Assembly (NCBI GenBank): GCA_017550625.1
Contig: JAFZOL010000076.1
Coordinates: 1-64,000, forward strand
Direction of reading: 5' to 3'
Source of the DNA: Clostridia bacterium
Lineage (GTDB): Bacteria > Bacillota > Clostridia > Oscillospirales > Acutalibacteraceae
DNA: 64,000 nt
Shown here: one piece after another, positions 1 through 9,217 of the stretch
Layout of the letters: each line of letters starts with the position of its first letter
Numbering within the stretch: position 1 is the stretch's first letter
Translations under genes and position numbers: made by a program
The notes under the pieces: model-generated
Database searches by the model: none
Told to the model about the DNA's origin: nothing
The model's input: the letters and a program-made list of their open reading frames with translations, nothing else

Positions 1-445
1 CGATGGCCACGCGCTGCTTCTGCCCGCCCGAAAGGGCTGCGGGCTTTTCGTCGAAGAGCTCCGGCTCGAGGCCGCAGAGGGCCGCTATCTCCTCGGCGCG
101 GGCGCGGCGTTTGGCCTTCGTGAGGTCCCCCGCGAAGCGCAGCGGCTCCTCAATGAGCTTTATCACCGTGAACGCGGGGTTCAGCGACGCGCCGGGGTTC
201 TGGAACACCATCTGCGCCCTGCCGGCGAGGGTCACCGTGCCGCGCTCCGGTTTTGCGACACCGAGGATCATGCGCGCCAGCGTGCTCTTGCCGGTGCCGG
301 ACTCGCCCACGAGCCCCACGATCTCGCCCTTGTTCACGGTGAACGAGATATCGTGCAGCACCGTTTGCCCCCTTCTGCCGAAGAGGGTCTTTTTTTCGTA
401 GCCGCCGGACAGGCCGGTCACGGTAAGGATCGGGAAGTCGGTCAA
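1..445 (-). CDS. oppF: Oligopeptide ABC transporter ATP-binding protein OppF-like (3' end outside window)
   Basis: ATPase subunit of a family-5 (peptide/nickel) ABC importer, acting at the inner face of the membrane with the OppB/OppC permeases. The visible N-terminal ~148 residues carry Walker A GESGTGKST, a Q-loop region MVFQNPGASLNP and the ABC signature LSGGQKQR; Walker B lies beyond the left edge. I chose a TTG start at 443-445 because AAAGGAG lies about 9 nt upstream and no in-frame ATG fits. It is the last visible gene of the minus-strand operon oppA-B-C-D-F, separated from oppD by a 215-bp gap filled with repeats. Which peptide, metal or opine is imported cannot be told. Confidence 0.88.
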   Translation of the reverse strand, partial: MTDFPILTVTGLSGGYEKKTLFGRRGQTVLHDISFTVNKGEIVGLVGESGTGKSTLARMILGVAKPERGTVTLAGRAQMVFQNPGASLNPAFTVIKLIEEPLRFAGDLTKAKRRARAEEIAALCGLEPELFDEKPAALSGGQKQRVAI

Positions 446-465
446 AACAAGGGCTCCTTTCAGAA

Positions 466-660
466 CAGGCCGCCTGCGGCGGCGGGTGCACGGGTGCACG
501 GGTACACGGGTGCGCGGGAGTTGATGAATGCAAAATGCAAAATACAAAATACAAAATTGAGGTGCCAGGGGCCAAAGGCCAAAGGCTGGGGGCGCGGCGC
601 AGCCGCGTTCCCGTGCACCCGTGGACCGTGCACCCGTGCACCCGCGGCACGAAGTGCCGC
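466..660. repeat. Intergenic repeat mosaic 1
   Basis: Gap between oppD and oppF. In order: a GCCGCCTGCGGCGG-type palindrome, a run of 9-bp GTGCACGGG units (484-518), a run of 7-bp units TGCAAAA/TACAAAA (about 525-565), a GGCCAAA/CCAGGGG run, a hairpin GCGGC-GCA-GCCGC, a second GTGCACC run in the other orientation (610-645) and a hairpin GCGGCAC-GAA-GTGCCGC. The same modules recur in about twelve other gaps of this window. No gene is seen. Confidence 0.8.
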
Positions 661-1443
661 TTACCGCCGCAGGCGGGACAAGGGTATTGCCTCAAGCAGC
701 CGTTTCGTGTAGGGGTGGGCGGGGGACGAGAACAGGGCCTCGGCTTCGCCCTCTTCCACGATCCTGCCGCGCTGCATCACCGCCACGCGCCGACACGCGC
801 GGCGCACCACCGACAGGTCGTGGGAAATCAGCAGCATCGAGATCCGTTTTTCGGCGTTGAGGCGTTTTAACAGCGCCAAAATTTCGGCCTGCACGCCCGC
901 GTCGAGGGCGGTGGTCGGCTCGTCGAGCAATATGAGCGACGGGTCCGTCACGAGGGCGGCGGCGATCATCACGCGCTGCTGCATGCCGCCCGAGAGCTCG
1001 TGCGGGTACGAATCGTACACCCGTTCGGGGTCGCGCAGCTCCACGGCTGCGAAGGCCTGCAAAACGGCGGCTTTGCGTTCTTTTTTCGTCATGGACGTGT
1101 GGATGAGAAGCGCCTCTTCGGCCTGCCGGCCCGCCTTCATGAGCGGGTCGAGGGCGGCGGAGGGGTCCTGAAACACCACGCCGAGGGTCTTGCCCCGGAC
1201 CTTGCGAAAGCGCGCGGAGTCGAGGGTCAGAAGGTCGGTCCCGTCGAGCAAGATCTGCCCCGAGACGTCGCACGCCGCGCGGTCGAGCAGTCCGCCGATC
1301 GCCATCGCGGTCACGGTCTTGCCCGAGCCCGATTCGCCCACGAGCCCGAGGATCTCGCCGTCGTTGACGGTCAAGTTTATCCCGCCCACGGCGTCGCGCT
1401 CGCGGGTGTAAAAGCGGATGCGAAGGTCTTTGATCTCAAGCAT
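661..1443 (-). CDS. oppD: Oligopeptide ABC transporter ATP-binding protein OppD-like
   Basis: Second ATPase of the family-5 ABC importer; pairs with OppF to drive uptake. The 260-residue protein has Walker A GESGSGKT near residue 36, Q-loop VVFQDPSAALDP, signature LSGGMQQR, Walker B SLILLDEPTTALD and the H-loop Asp-His pair ISHDLSVV. It ends at about AHPYTKRLLEAIP, so most of the C-terminal oligopeptide-transporter extension is shorter than in the 320-340 residue family norm. Its start overlaps the 3' end of oppC by 8 nt, implying translational coupling. Confidence 0.93.
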   Translation of the reverse strand: MLEIKDLRIRFYTRERDAVGGINLTVNDGEILGLVGESGSGKTVTAMAIGGLLDRAACDVSGQILLDGTDLLTLDSARFRKVRGKTLGVVFQDPSAALDPLMKAGRQAEEALLIHTSMTKKERKAAVLQAFAAVELRDPERVYDSYPHELSGGMQQRVMIAAALVTDPSLILLDEPTTALDAGVQAEILALLKRLNAEKRISMLLISHDLSVVRRACRRVAVMQRGRIVEEGEAEALFSSPAHPYTKRLLEAIPLSRLRR

Positions 1444-2251
1444 CTTTCAGTCCCTCCCCCAACAGTCCCACGCCGAGCACGGCCGCAAGCAGCACCGCCC
1501 CGCACGACACGGCGTACCACGGCGCGAGCGCCAGCATGCCCTGCGCTTCGCTGAGCATATAGCCGAGCGAGGCGTCCGGCGGGGTGACGCCGATGCCGAG
1601 ATAGCTCATGCCCGCCTCGGCGAGCACGGCGTTCGAAAAGCCGATCGTGAGCGCGGGCAGGAGCGACGGCAGGGTGTTCGGCAGAATGTGGCGCAGCATC
1701 ACGCCCGCGTGCGACGCGCCCTGCAGCCGCGCCGAAATCACGTACGGCAAACGCCTTTGCCCCGCGAAGGAAACGCGGCTGACGCGCATGAAGCTCGGGA
1801 TGAAGGCGACCGCGAGGGCGATCGCCACCTGCCAGCCGCCGGGGCCGAGCAGGCTCACGACGAGCAGGGCCGTCAGCACGGCCGGAAAGGCGGTCACGGT
1901 GTCGCCGAGGCGCGTGAGCACGGCGTCGGCTTTCCCCCCGAAATAGCCGGTCACGGCGCCGGCGAGGATGCCGACCCCGCCGCCCGCGAGGACGGTGAGA
2001 AGCGCCGTAGACACGGTCGAAAGCGTGCCCTTCATCACGCGGCTGAAGATGTCGCGCCCGAATTTATCGGTGCCGAAGAGATGATTAAGCGTCGGCGGCA
2101 GCAGCTTTTCGGCGGCGTTCATCGCGTCGGGGTCGCGCGGCGTATAAAACGCCCCCACGAACGTGAACAGCAGCACGGCGAGGGTCAGCGCCGCGCCCGC
2201 GATGAGCAAGATGTTGTGTTTTTTCGCCTTTTTCACCTTGGGGTCAGACAC
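1436..2251 (-). CDS. oppC: Oligopeptide ABC transporter permease OppC-like
   Basis: Inner-membrane permease of the peptide/nickel importer (binding-protein-dependent transport system family). The N-terminal helix follows a short basic cytoplasmic tail (SDPKVKKAKKHN), then FYTPRDPDAMN and HLFGTDKFGRDIFSRVMKG, the typical OppC pre-domain segment. The EAA-type loop lies near EAGMSYLGIGVTPPDASLG. The 271-residue length is normal. It overlaps oppB by 8 nt and oppD by 8 nt, so the genes form one coupled transcription unit. Confidence 0.93.
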   Translation of the reverse strand: MSDPKVKKAKKHNILLIAGAALTLAVLLFTFVGAFYTPRDPDAMNAAEKLLPPTLNHLFGTDKFGRDIFSRVMKGTLSTVSTALLTVLAGGGVGILAGAVTGYFGGKADAVLTRLGDTVTAFPAVLTALLVVSLLGPGGWQVAIALAVAFIPSFMRVSRVSFAGQRRLPYVISARLQGASHAGVMLRHILPNTLPSLLPALTIGFSNAVLAEAGMSYLGIGVTPPDASLGYMLSEAQGMLALAPWYAVSCGAVLLAAVLGVGLLGEGLKDA

Positions 2252-3209
2252 GCGCCTCGCCCCCTCTCCGTCTCGGGTCCGCCGCGAGGTTCACGGCGTC
2301 CGCCGCCGCGTGGGACAGGATCACGAAAAACGCCAGTATCACGATCACGGTGCACGCCACGGGATAGTCGCGCTTGCCGATGGCATCCACGAGCACGCCC
2401 CCGAGGCCGGGCACGCCGAACACCTGCTCCACGATCACGCCGCCGCCCACGAGCTCCGCCACGGTCTGGGCGAGGAACGACACGGTGGGCGGCAGGGCGT
2501 TTTTGAGCACGTGGCGCACCTCGGCCTGCCTCGGCGACGCGCCCCGCGCCATCGACGCGAGCACGTAGTCTTTGTTCAGCTCCTCCCGCACCGAGGCCCG
2601 GAGCATGCGCGCGGTCATGGCGGCGCGCGGCACGGCGAGCGACAGGGCCGGGAAGAAGAGATATCTCAATGCCCCCGCGGGGTCCGCGGTGAGCGACGGG
2701 AACTCGAGCGGCGTGAAGACCTTCAAGAGAATGCCGAACACCCACGAGAGCCCCACGCCCAGCACGAACGGCGGCACCGCCATGAAAAGCTGGTCGAAAA
2801 AGGTCTGGGCGGCGACCGCCGCGGGGTGCCTCAGACGCGCCGAAAAAAGCCCCGCGGGAACGCCGAACAGGACGATGAGCGCGAATGACAAAAGGCTCAT
2901 CGTCACCGTTACGCCGATCTTCGGGGCGAGGATCGCGCCGACTTGCTCGCGGGACGAGAAAGAGACGCCGAAGTCCCCGGTCACGAACCCGCCGAGCCAG
3001 CCGAAATATCTGGTTAAAAAGGGCTTATCGAGCCCGAGCTCCGCCTGAAGCTCCGTTACGCGCGCCTCGGTGGCCTCGGCCCCGAGCATGGTGCGCGCGG
3101 GGTCGCCGTCGATAAGCTGAAAGGCCAGAAACACGAGGAACGACGCCAGCAGCAGCGTGAGCGCGAGGGCAGCCGCCTTTTTGAAAACCGTTTTCACTGC
3201 GCGTCCCAC
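2244..3209 (-). CDS. oppB: Oligopeptide ABC transporter permease OppB-like
   Basis: First permease of the importer. It has an N-terminal signal-anchor helix (LALTLLLASFLVFLAF), the OppB motif LGLDKPFLTRYFGWLGGFVTGDFGVS split over about residues 60-82, about six membrane helices and the EAA-type motif YVLASMARGASPRQ. At 321 residues it is full length. It overlaps the end of oppA by 16 nt and oppC by 8 nt. The product acts in the cytoplasmic membrane as a heterodimer with OppC. Confidence 0.93.
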   Translation of the reverse strand: MGRAVKTVFKKAAALALTLLLASFLVFLAFQLIDGDPARTMLGAEATEARVTELQAELGLDKPFLTRYFGWLGGFVTGDFGVSFSSREQVGAILAPKIGVTVTMSLLSFALIVLFGVPAGLFSARLRHPAAVAAQTFFDQLFMAVPPFVLGVGLSWVFGILLKVFTPLEFPSLTADPAGALRYLFFPALSLAVPRAAMTARMLRASVREELNKDYVLASMARGASPRQAEVRHVLKNALPPTVSFLAQTVAELVGGGVIVEQVFGVPGLGGVLVDAIGKRDYPVACTVIVILAFFVILSHAAADAVNLAADPRRRGGEARV

Positions 3210-4732
3210 GAGAGCGCCGCCACGTCGAGGACGTACACGGGATAGAACCTGAGCCCCGTGAGGCCCTTGCGCACCGCCACCATGTCCGCGAGATCCTGAA
3301 TGTAAAGCGAGGCGGCGTTTTCGGTCAGGTTGCGCTCCATTTTCTTATACACGGCCGTCTGCTGCGCGTCGTCAAAGGTATTCTGCGCCTCGGCGAACAG
3401 GCGGTCATACTCGTCGTTTTTGTAGTTGATGAAATTCTTGCCGTAGTCCGAAACGAAGCGCTCGAGCATCGCCCGCGCGGTCATACTTGAGGCGTCCACG
3501 CCGATGACCGTGGACTCGAAATCGCGTTTGGTGTAGACGCGGTCCACCCACACGCTCCACTCCACAGGCTCGATCTTCGCCTTCACGCCGATCTTGCCGA
3601 GCAGCTGCACGAGCACCTCGGCGGTGTCCATGTGCGGCTGATAGTTCGAGGGCACGGTGATCTTCATCTCAAAGCCGTCCGGGTAGCCGGCTTCGGCCAA
3701 AAGCTCCTTCGCCTTCGCGGGGTCGTAGGTATAATAGTTCGTGAGCGAATCGTCGAAATACTTCGTGAACGCCGGATACATCGAACTGCCGAGAAGCGTG
3801 CCTCGCCCGTCGAACGCGAGGGACAAAATCTCGTTCCGGTCCACGCCGTAACACAGCGCCTGCCGCACGCGCACGTCGTCGAAGGGCTTCACGGCGTTGT
3901 TGAGATACAGCGCCTGCACGAGGTTCATCGTGCCCTCCTCGAGGTCGAACTTCGTTTTGTCCACCGACGCGGCCTGCGTGACCGTGAGGTGGTTCACGAG
4001 ATCTAAGGCGCCCGACTGCAGCCCCAGAAGGAGGCCCTCGGCGTTTTCGATCACGCGGAACGTGACGCGCTCAATGCTCGCCTTTTCACCCCAGTAATCG
4101 TCAAAGCGTTCGAGCACCACGCGCTCGAGCACCACGCGTTCGACGAAGCGGTAGGGCCCCGTGCCGACGGGCTTCGTCGCCTGTTCGGTATAGTCTGCCG
4201 GGATGATCGCGAACGTGAGATAAGACGTCAGCTCCGGCTGCGCCTCGGCAAGGCGCAGCACGAGCTCGGCGTCGGACGGCGTTTCCACCGTGTCGATCGC
4301 CGTGAGCGCGGGCAGCAGCGCCTCTTTGCCGTCGGCGCCGCGCACGCGGTCCAGAGAATACAAAACGTCCCGCATCGTCACGGTCGCGCCGTTGTGGAAT
4401 TTCACGCCGGACCGCAGGGTGATCTTCACCACGGTGCCGTTTTCCTCCACGTTGACGCTTTCGGCGATTGCGGGAACGAGATTGCCGTTCCGATCGGGCT
4501 TCAAAAGCCCCTCGAATACGTTGAACATGACTTCTCTGGTTCCTGCCGCCACCGCGTAGTGGGGGTCAAGACTTTCGTCAAGGTCCTGGGCCACGCCGAT
4601 CACGAGGGAGTTTTCCCCCGCGCGTCCGGCGTCGGCCCCGGCGTCCGGCTCTTTGCCGCCCTCATGTTTGCCGCAGGCGGCAAGCGTGAGAAGCAAAGCG
4701 GCGAGCAAAAACGCCAAAGCTCTTTTTAACAT
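3194..4732 (-). CDS. oppA: Peptide ABC transporter substrate-binding lipoprotein
   Basis: Extracytoplasmic solute-binding protein, family 5, anchored by lipid. Starting at the ATG at 4730-4732 gives a clean signal peptide MLKRALAFLLAALLLTLAAC with lipobox LAAC; AAAGGAG lies 7 nt upstream. Further upstream in-frame ATGs exist but would precede the promoter-proximal leader and destroy the signal peptide. The body shows the family signature region around VKFHNGATVTMRDVLYSLDR. The protein is 512 residues, normal for the family. It is promoter-proximal in the opp operon. Substrate is unknown. Confidence 0.92.
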   Translation of the reverse strand: MLKRALAFLLAALLLTLAACGKHEGGKEPDAGADAGRAGENSLVIGVAQDLDESLDPHYAVAAGTREVMFNVFEGLLKPDRNGNLVPAIAESVNVEENGTVVKITLRSGVKFHNGATVTMRDVLYSLDRVRGADGKEALLPALTAIDTVETPSDAELVLRLAEAQPELTSYLTFAIIPADYTEQATKPVGTGPYRFVERVVLERVVLERFDDYWGEKASIERVTFRVIENAEGLLLGLQSGALDLVNHLTVTQAASVDKTKFDLEEGTMNLVQALYLNNAVKPFDDVRVRQALCYGVDRNEILSLAFDGRGTLLGSSMYPAFTKYFDDSLTNYYTYDPAKAKELLAEAGYPDGFEMKITVPSNYQPHMDTAEVLVQLLGKIGVKAKIEPVEWSVWVDRVYTKRDFESTVIGVDASSMTARAMLERFVSDYGKNFINYKNDEYDRLFAEAQNTFDDAQQTAVYKKMERNLTENAASLYIQDLADMVAVRKGLTGLRFYPVYVLDVAALSWDAQ

Positions 4733-4829
4733 GGGTATGCTCCTTTCATCATAGCCCCGAAGGGTCCATGTGCGGCGGATAATCCGCCATCGGGTCATTC
4801 CGTTTGATTCAGTTTTCAAACCGCAACAT

Positions 4830-4858
4830 AGTATAAACGAAAACTCCCCCGTTTGCAA
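4830..4858 (-). promoter_or_regulatory. Predicted sigma-A promoter of opp operon
   Basis: On the minus strand TTGCAA (4853-4858), a 17-bp spacer and TATACT (4830-4835), about 100 bp before the oppA ATG. It overlaps the terminator hairpin of the upstream gene. Confidence 0.6.
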
Positions 4859-4878
4859 GAGGGAGTTTCACGTTTTTC
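4841..4878 (-). terminator. Rho-independent terminator after the flavin-reductase-fold gene
   Basis: On the minus strand AAACTCCC pairs with GGGAGTTT across a 12-nt loop and is followed by a weak T-rich tract (TCGTTTAT). It lies just after the stop at 4888. Confidence 0.55.
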
Positions 4879-4887
4879 AAGAGGCTT

Positions 4888-5463
4888 TTATTCGCCCTTG
4901 TGCAGCGGCAGGCCTTCGTGCCACGCTTTGCCGACGCGCGTGCCGATCGTATAATAGCCGCTCGTGAAGTTGTCGAATAAAATGGCGCCGAGCTTTTCGG
5001 GGCGGACCTTGCCCTTTTCGTCGAGCACGTCTTCGTCGGCGAGCACGTTGACGATTTTGCCGACGTAGCAATGAAGGGTCTTCGAATTCACTTCCTCCAC
5101 GAACTCGCACTCCATCGTGAGCGGGAACTCCTCGATCACGGGGGCGTTCACGCGCTCGCTCTTCACGGCGGAAAGGCCCGTGCGGGCGAATTTGTCGGGC
5201 GTTTTTCTGCCCGTGGCGATGCCGAAATAATCGGCCTCCTTCATGTGCTTTTCGTCCGCGAGCGCCACGGTGAAGGCGCCCGTGAGATGCATGTTGTCGA
5301 CCGTTTTGCGGTCCTCGGCCAGAAACAGGGTGATCTGGTCCGAGTCGCTCACCATGCCCCAGGCGGCGTTCATCACGTTCGGCACGCCGTTTTCGTCGTA
5401 GGTGCCGACCATCAGAACGGGGGCGGGGAACACGGCGGGCAGAGCGCCGAGAGATTTTTTCAT
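4888..5463 (-). CDS. Flavin reductase / flavoredoxin-family protein
   Basis: A 191-residue protein of the FMN-binding split-barrel flavin reductase family (flavoredoxin type), a cytoplasmic FMN protein thought to move electrons to or from ferredoxin-like partners. Family features are the N-terminal PAPVLMVGTYDENGVPNVMNAAWG strand-turn region (about residues 13-36), DSDQITLFLAEDRKT and a C-terminal FTSGYYTIGTRVGKAWHEGLP. The start at 5461-5463 is set by GCAAAGGAG 7 nt upstream; the longer reading frame has no ribosome site. Followed by a terminator. The physiological partner is unknown. Confidence 0.85.
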   Translation of the reverse strand: MKKSLGALPAVFPAPVLMVGTYDENGVPNVMNAAWGMVSDSDQITLFLAEDRKTVDNMHLTGAFTVALADEKHMKEADYFGIATGRKTPDKFARTGLSAVKSERVNAPVIEEFPLTMECEFVEEVNSKTLHCYVGKIVNVLADEDVLDEKGKVRPEKLGAILFDNFTSGYYTIGTRVGKAWHEGLPLHKGE

Positions 5464-5541
5464 GTTGATTGCTCCTTTGCGTTTGGATTTCCCTTTTATT
5501 TTACGAAAACCGGGCGCAAAAAGCAATCCCTTTTTGTCGGG

Positions 5542-6243
5542 TCAGCGCTTGGAGATCCAGCTTTCCAGTCCGCCGTCCCGGTCAAAAACAAGTCCTTCCG
5601 CCAGCAGAACGCTCTTTTCGTTCCCGTTCTCATCCCGCGCCGTAAAGTGCAGGGTCTTGTAGGTCATATTGGCCATAGCGCGAAATTCCGCGGTCCAGAC
5701 GCCGTTTTCATAGACGGCGTTTCCCTCCATGGCGGGCAGTCCCTCCGAGTCGGGATAGAGCGTGATCCTGCCCTCCCCCGCGTTGCAGTTGGACAAAAAG
5801 CGCAGGCTCGTAACGCCGGAGCCGTCGTTCATGCCGAAACTCAGCCCCTCGGCGGTCAGGGTCTCGGGAAGAACGCACACTTTTTCCGCAGGCACGTTTT
5901 TCGTCAAAGGACTCGGCAGCAGCCAGCCGCCGATGAACAGCGCGGCGGCAAGCAGAGCCGCAAGAAGCGAACGCAGCTTCTTTTTCGGGCGGGGCTCCGG
6001 AGCAGCCGGGACCTCAGGCGCGGGAACCACGATGGGTTCCAGTTTTACCTGCCGGCCGGTCAGTTCGTCCAGACTTGCGTCCAAAAGGTCGGACAGGCGG
6101 ATCAGTTTGTCGGCGTCCGGCATGCTGTCGCCGTTTTCCCATTTGGAAACGGACTGGCGGGAAACGTCCAGTTTTTCCGCAAGTTCCTCCTGCGTCATAC
6201 CTTTATCTTTTCTGTATCGGATCAGGTTTTCACCGAATGTCAT
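5542..6243 (-). CDS. XRE-family regulator with membrane-linked C-terminal domain
   Basis: Residues 1-60 form a Cro/C1-type helix-turn-helix (MTFGENLIRYRKDKGMTQEELAEKLDVSRQSVSKWENG, quoted in part: helices around EELAEKLDVSRQSVSKWE). A Pro-rich linker (VPAPEVPAAPEPRPKKK) leads to one hydrophobic helix (LLAALLAAALFIGGWLLP, about residues 93-110) and a ~120-residue extracellular beta-rich domain without recognised motif. Such one-helix XRE proteins are common in Clostridia but poorly characterised. AAAGGAGGA lies 6 nt before the ATG. It is divergent from fumC and the fumarate/Hdr locus across a 331-bp gap containing both promoters, so it may control that locus; this is inference. Confidence 0.85.
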   Translation of the reverse strand: MTFGENLIRYRKDKGMTQEELAEKLDVSRQSVSKWENGDSMPDADKLIRLSDLLDASLDELTGRQVKLEPIVVPAPEVPAAPEPRPKKKLRSLLAALLAAALFIGGWLLPSPLTKNVPAEKVCVLPETLTAEGLSFGMNDGSGVTSLRFLSNCNAGEGRITLYPDSEGLPAMEGNAVYENGVWTAEFRAMANMTYKTLHFTARDENGNEKSVLLAEGLVFDRDGGLESWISKR

Positions 6244-6423
6244 AACGATTCCTCCTTTGTGTTTCTTTGTGTTTCACAGATGGAAGGGCCCTTTGCCGTC
6301 TGCGTCTTCATGGTACGTCTTTTCCCGGTTGCAGTCCACCAATTCCGGCCGACAAACGCGCAACCTGAACGTGCGCGGGCTTTTTTTCGGCTGTTTTTTG
6401 AAAAGACCGGCCGTGTTCCTCCG

Positions 6424-6453
6424 ATTATAGCACGGGTCGTCCGTTGTTTGCAA
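6424..6453 (-). promoter_or_regulatory. Predicted promoter of the XRE gene
   Basis: Minus strand TTGCAA (6448-6453), 18-bp spacer, TATAAT (6424-6429). Its -35 box touches the dyad at 6452-6476 that also sits upstream of the fumC promoter. Confidence 0.5.
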
Positions 6454-6476
6454 TTCCGTTAAAAAAATAACGAATT
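6452..6476. promoter_or_regulatory. Dyad operator candidate between divergent promoters (Rex-like)
   Basis: An inverted repeat with arms AATT(c)CGTTA and TAACGAATT around an A-rich centre. The core GTTAAAAAAATAAC (6458-6471) matches the inner part of the Firmicute Rex consensus TTGTTAANNNNTTAACAA with one mismatch, but the outer bases match poorly. It lies directly between the -35 boxes of the XRE gene and fumC. It could serve Rex (NADH/NAD sensor), the XRE protein or neither. Confidence 0.4.
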
Positions 6477-6481
6477 TTCCA

Positions 6482-6510
6482 TTGCATTATAAAGAAAACT
6501 ATATTATAAT
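6482..6510 (+). promoter_or_regulatory. Predicted sigma-A promoter of fumC and the Hdr-Flx-Frd operon
   Basis: TTGCAT (6482-6487), 17-bp spacer, TATAAT (6505-6510), giving a ~58-nt leader before the fumC ATG. No other strong promoter is seen before hdrB, so this one may drive the whole 12-kb string. The rest of the 331-bp gap (6244-6574) holds the divergent promoter and the dyad and no further gene. Confidence 0.7.
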
Positions 6511-6574
6511 TATTGTGTATGTGTATGTCCGTCCGCGGATCACGACATAAATTCTACCTTGGAGGTAACAACAT

Positions 6575-7951
<1,377 letters not shown>

Positions 7952-8006
7952 GCGGAGCGCTGCGCTCCGCGATGCAGAATGCAGAATACAAAATACAAAA
8001 TGACGG
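7952..8006. repeat. Hairpin and heptamer repeat between fumC and hdrB
   Basis: Immediately after the fumC stop: perfect hairpin GCGGAGCG-CTG-CGCTCCGC (7952-7970), then 7-bp units of TGCAGAA/TACAAAA type. No T-run follows the hairpin, so it is not a convincing terminator; read-through into hdrB is likely. Confidence 0.7.
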
Positions 8007-8022
8007 AATGAGGGTTCATCCT

Positions 8023-8805
8023 ATGGAATTCTTATACTATCCGGGCTGTACGCTGAAGAATAAGGCAAAAGACCTGGATCTGTACGCCCGCAAAAGCGCC
8101 GAGGCGCTCGGCGTGACGCTCACCGAGGTCCCCGAATGGCAATGCTGCGGCGGCGTGTATCCGCTGGGGCGCGACGAGATCGCGACGAAGCTCTCGTCCG
8201 TGCGCACCCTGATGGCCGCGCGCGACGCCGGGTGTGACCTCGTGACCGTGTGCGCCGCCTGCCATAACGTCGTGAAGCAAATCAATCACGACATGGCTTG
8301 CGACGAGTATGTGCGCACGCGCGTCAACAATTACCTCGCGCCCGACGTGCCCTACGACGGCAGCGTGAACGTGCTGCACCTGTTGGAGGTGCTCAGGGAC
8401 CGCGTGGGCTTCGACGCGATCAGAGAAAAGGTCGTTTCTCCCCTGACGGGCAGGAAGCTCGGCGCGTATTACGGCTGCCTGCTGCTTCGGCCCTCGTCGG
8501 TGCTGGCGTTCGACGACCCCGAGAACCCCACGGTGATCGAGGACCTTTTGAAGGCTCTCGGCGCCGAGCCCGTATATTACGCCGAGCGCAACGAGTGCTG
8601 CGGCGGCTACGCGGGAATCGCCGACCCCGAAGTGCCCGAAAAGCGCGCCGCTGCGGTGCTCTCAAACGCGAAGGCGCGCGGGGCCGAGGCCCTCGTCACC
8701 GCCTGCCCGCTGTGTTATTATAATCTCAAAAAGCACGCCGCAGGCACGGGCGTCGGGGTCGTGTATTTCACCGAGCTCCTCGCCGGGGCGCTCGGCGTGA
8801 AGTAA
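8023..8805 (+). CDS. hdrB: Heterodisulfide reductase subunit B-like (double CCG domain)
   Basis: A 260-residue protein with two cysteine-rich CCG domains, the fold that holds the noncubane [4Fe-4S] clusters reducing disulfides in methanogen HdrB. First set: YYPGCTL (Cys9), WQCCGG, CAACHN; second set: YYGCLLLRP, ECCGGY, CPLCYYN. Both sets are complete. The ATG at 8023 is chosen because it begins at the family start MEFLYYPGCT and has GAGGG upstream. First gene of hdrBCA-flxDCBA-frdBA. In known Flx-Hdr enzymes this subunit is the high-potential exit; here the likely acceptor is the adjacent fumarate reductase instead of, or through, a disulfide (inference). Confidence 0.9.
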   Translation: MEFLYYPGCTLKNKAKDLDLYARKSAEALGVTLTEVPEWQCCGGVYPLGRDEIATKLSSVRTLMAARDAGCDLVTVCAACHNVVKQINHDMACDEYVRTRVNNYLAPDVPYDGSVNVLHLLEVLRDRVGFDAIREKVVSPLTGRKLGAYYGCLLLRPSSVLAFDDPENPTVIEDLLKALGAEPVYYAERNECCGGYAGIADPEVPEKRAAAVLSNAKARGAEALVTACPLCYYNLKKHAAGTGVGVVYFTELLAGALGVK

Positions 8806-8815
8806 GGAGGACGGT

Positions 8816-9202
8816 ATGGAACAGCAGAATATGCGCGAAGAGATCCTCTTTACCGCGAACGCGGACCCCAAAAAGTGCATGAAATGCGGCAAGTGCTCCG
8901 GCGCGTGCCCGAACTACGACAAGATGGAATACCATCCGCACCAGTTCGTTTCGATGGTGCAGGAGGGGAACGTCGAACCGCTGCTCGAGAGCGAGAGCCT
9001 CTACCTGTGCCTCACCTGCATGGTGTGCGTGGAGCGCTGCCCCAGAAACGTGCAGCCCGCCCGCTTCATCGAGGCCGTGAGGCTCGCGAAGATCCGGCAA
9101 CAGGGCGAGAACCGCCTGAAGCCGCAGGACGTGCCGGAGCTCATCGACGAAGACACGCCCCAGCAGCTGCTGGTGAGCGCGTTCCGTAAATACACCAAGT
9201 AA
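8816..9202 (+). CDS. hdrC: Heterodisulfide reductase subunit C-like ferredoxin protein
   Basis: A 128-residue iron-sulfur protein with two classic [4Fe-4S] motifs: CMKCGKCSGACP (about residues 20-31) and CLTCMVCVERCP (about 64-75), followed by the HdrC-type ARFIEAVRLAKI helix. It bridges electrons between HdrA and HdrB in the cytoplasmic complex. AAGGAGG precedes the ATG and the gap to hdrB is 10 bp. The fold and gene order hdrB-C-A are as in bacterial FlxABCD-HdrABC loci. Confidence 0.92.
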   Translation: MEQQNMREEILFTANADPKKCMKCGKCSGACPNYDKMEYHPHQFVSMVQEGNVEPLLESESLYLCLTCMVCVERCPRNVQPARFIEAVRLAKIRQQGENRLKPQDVPELIDEDTPQQLLVSAFRKYTK

Positions 9203-9217
9203 AGGAGGGAACCAGAC

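Noticed and set aside
4841-4878. Riboswitch upstream of oppA
   Set aside because: The hairpin is better explained as the terminator of the upstream gene and lies before the oppA promoter -10 region.
5071-6462. Long plus-strand open frame (463 codons) opposite the flavoprotein and XRE genes
   Set aside because: Antisense to two clear genes, His/Arg-rich shadow composition typical of high-GC opposite frames, no motif.
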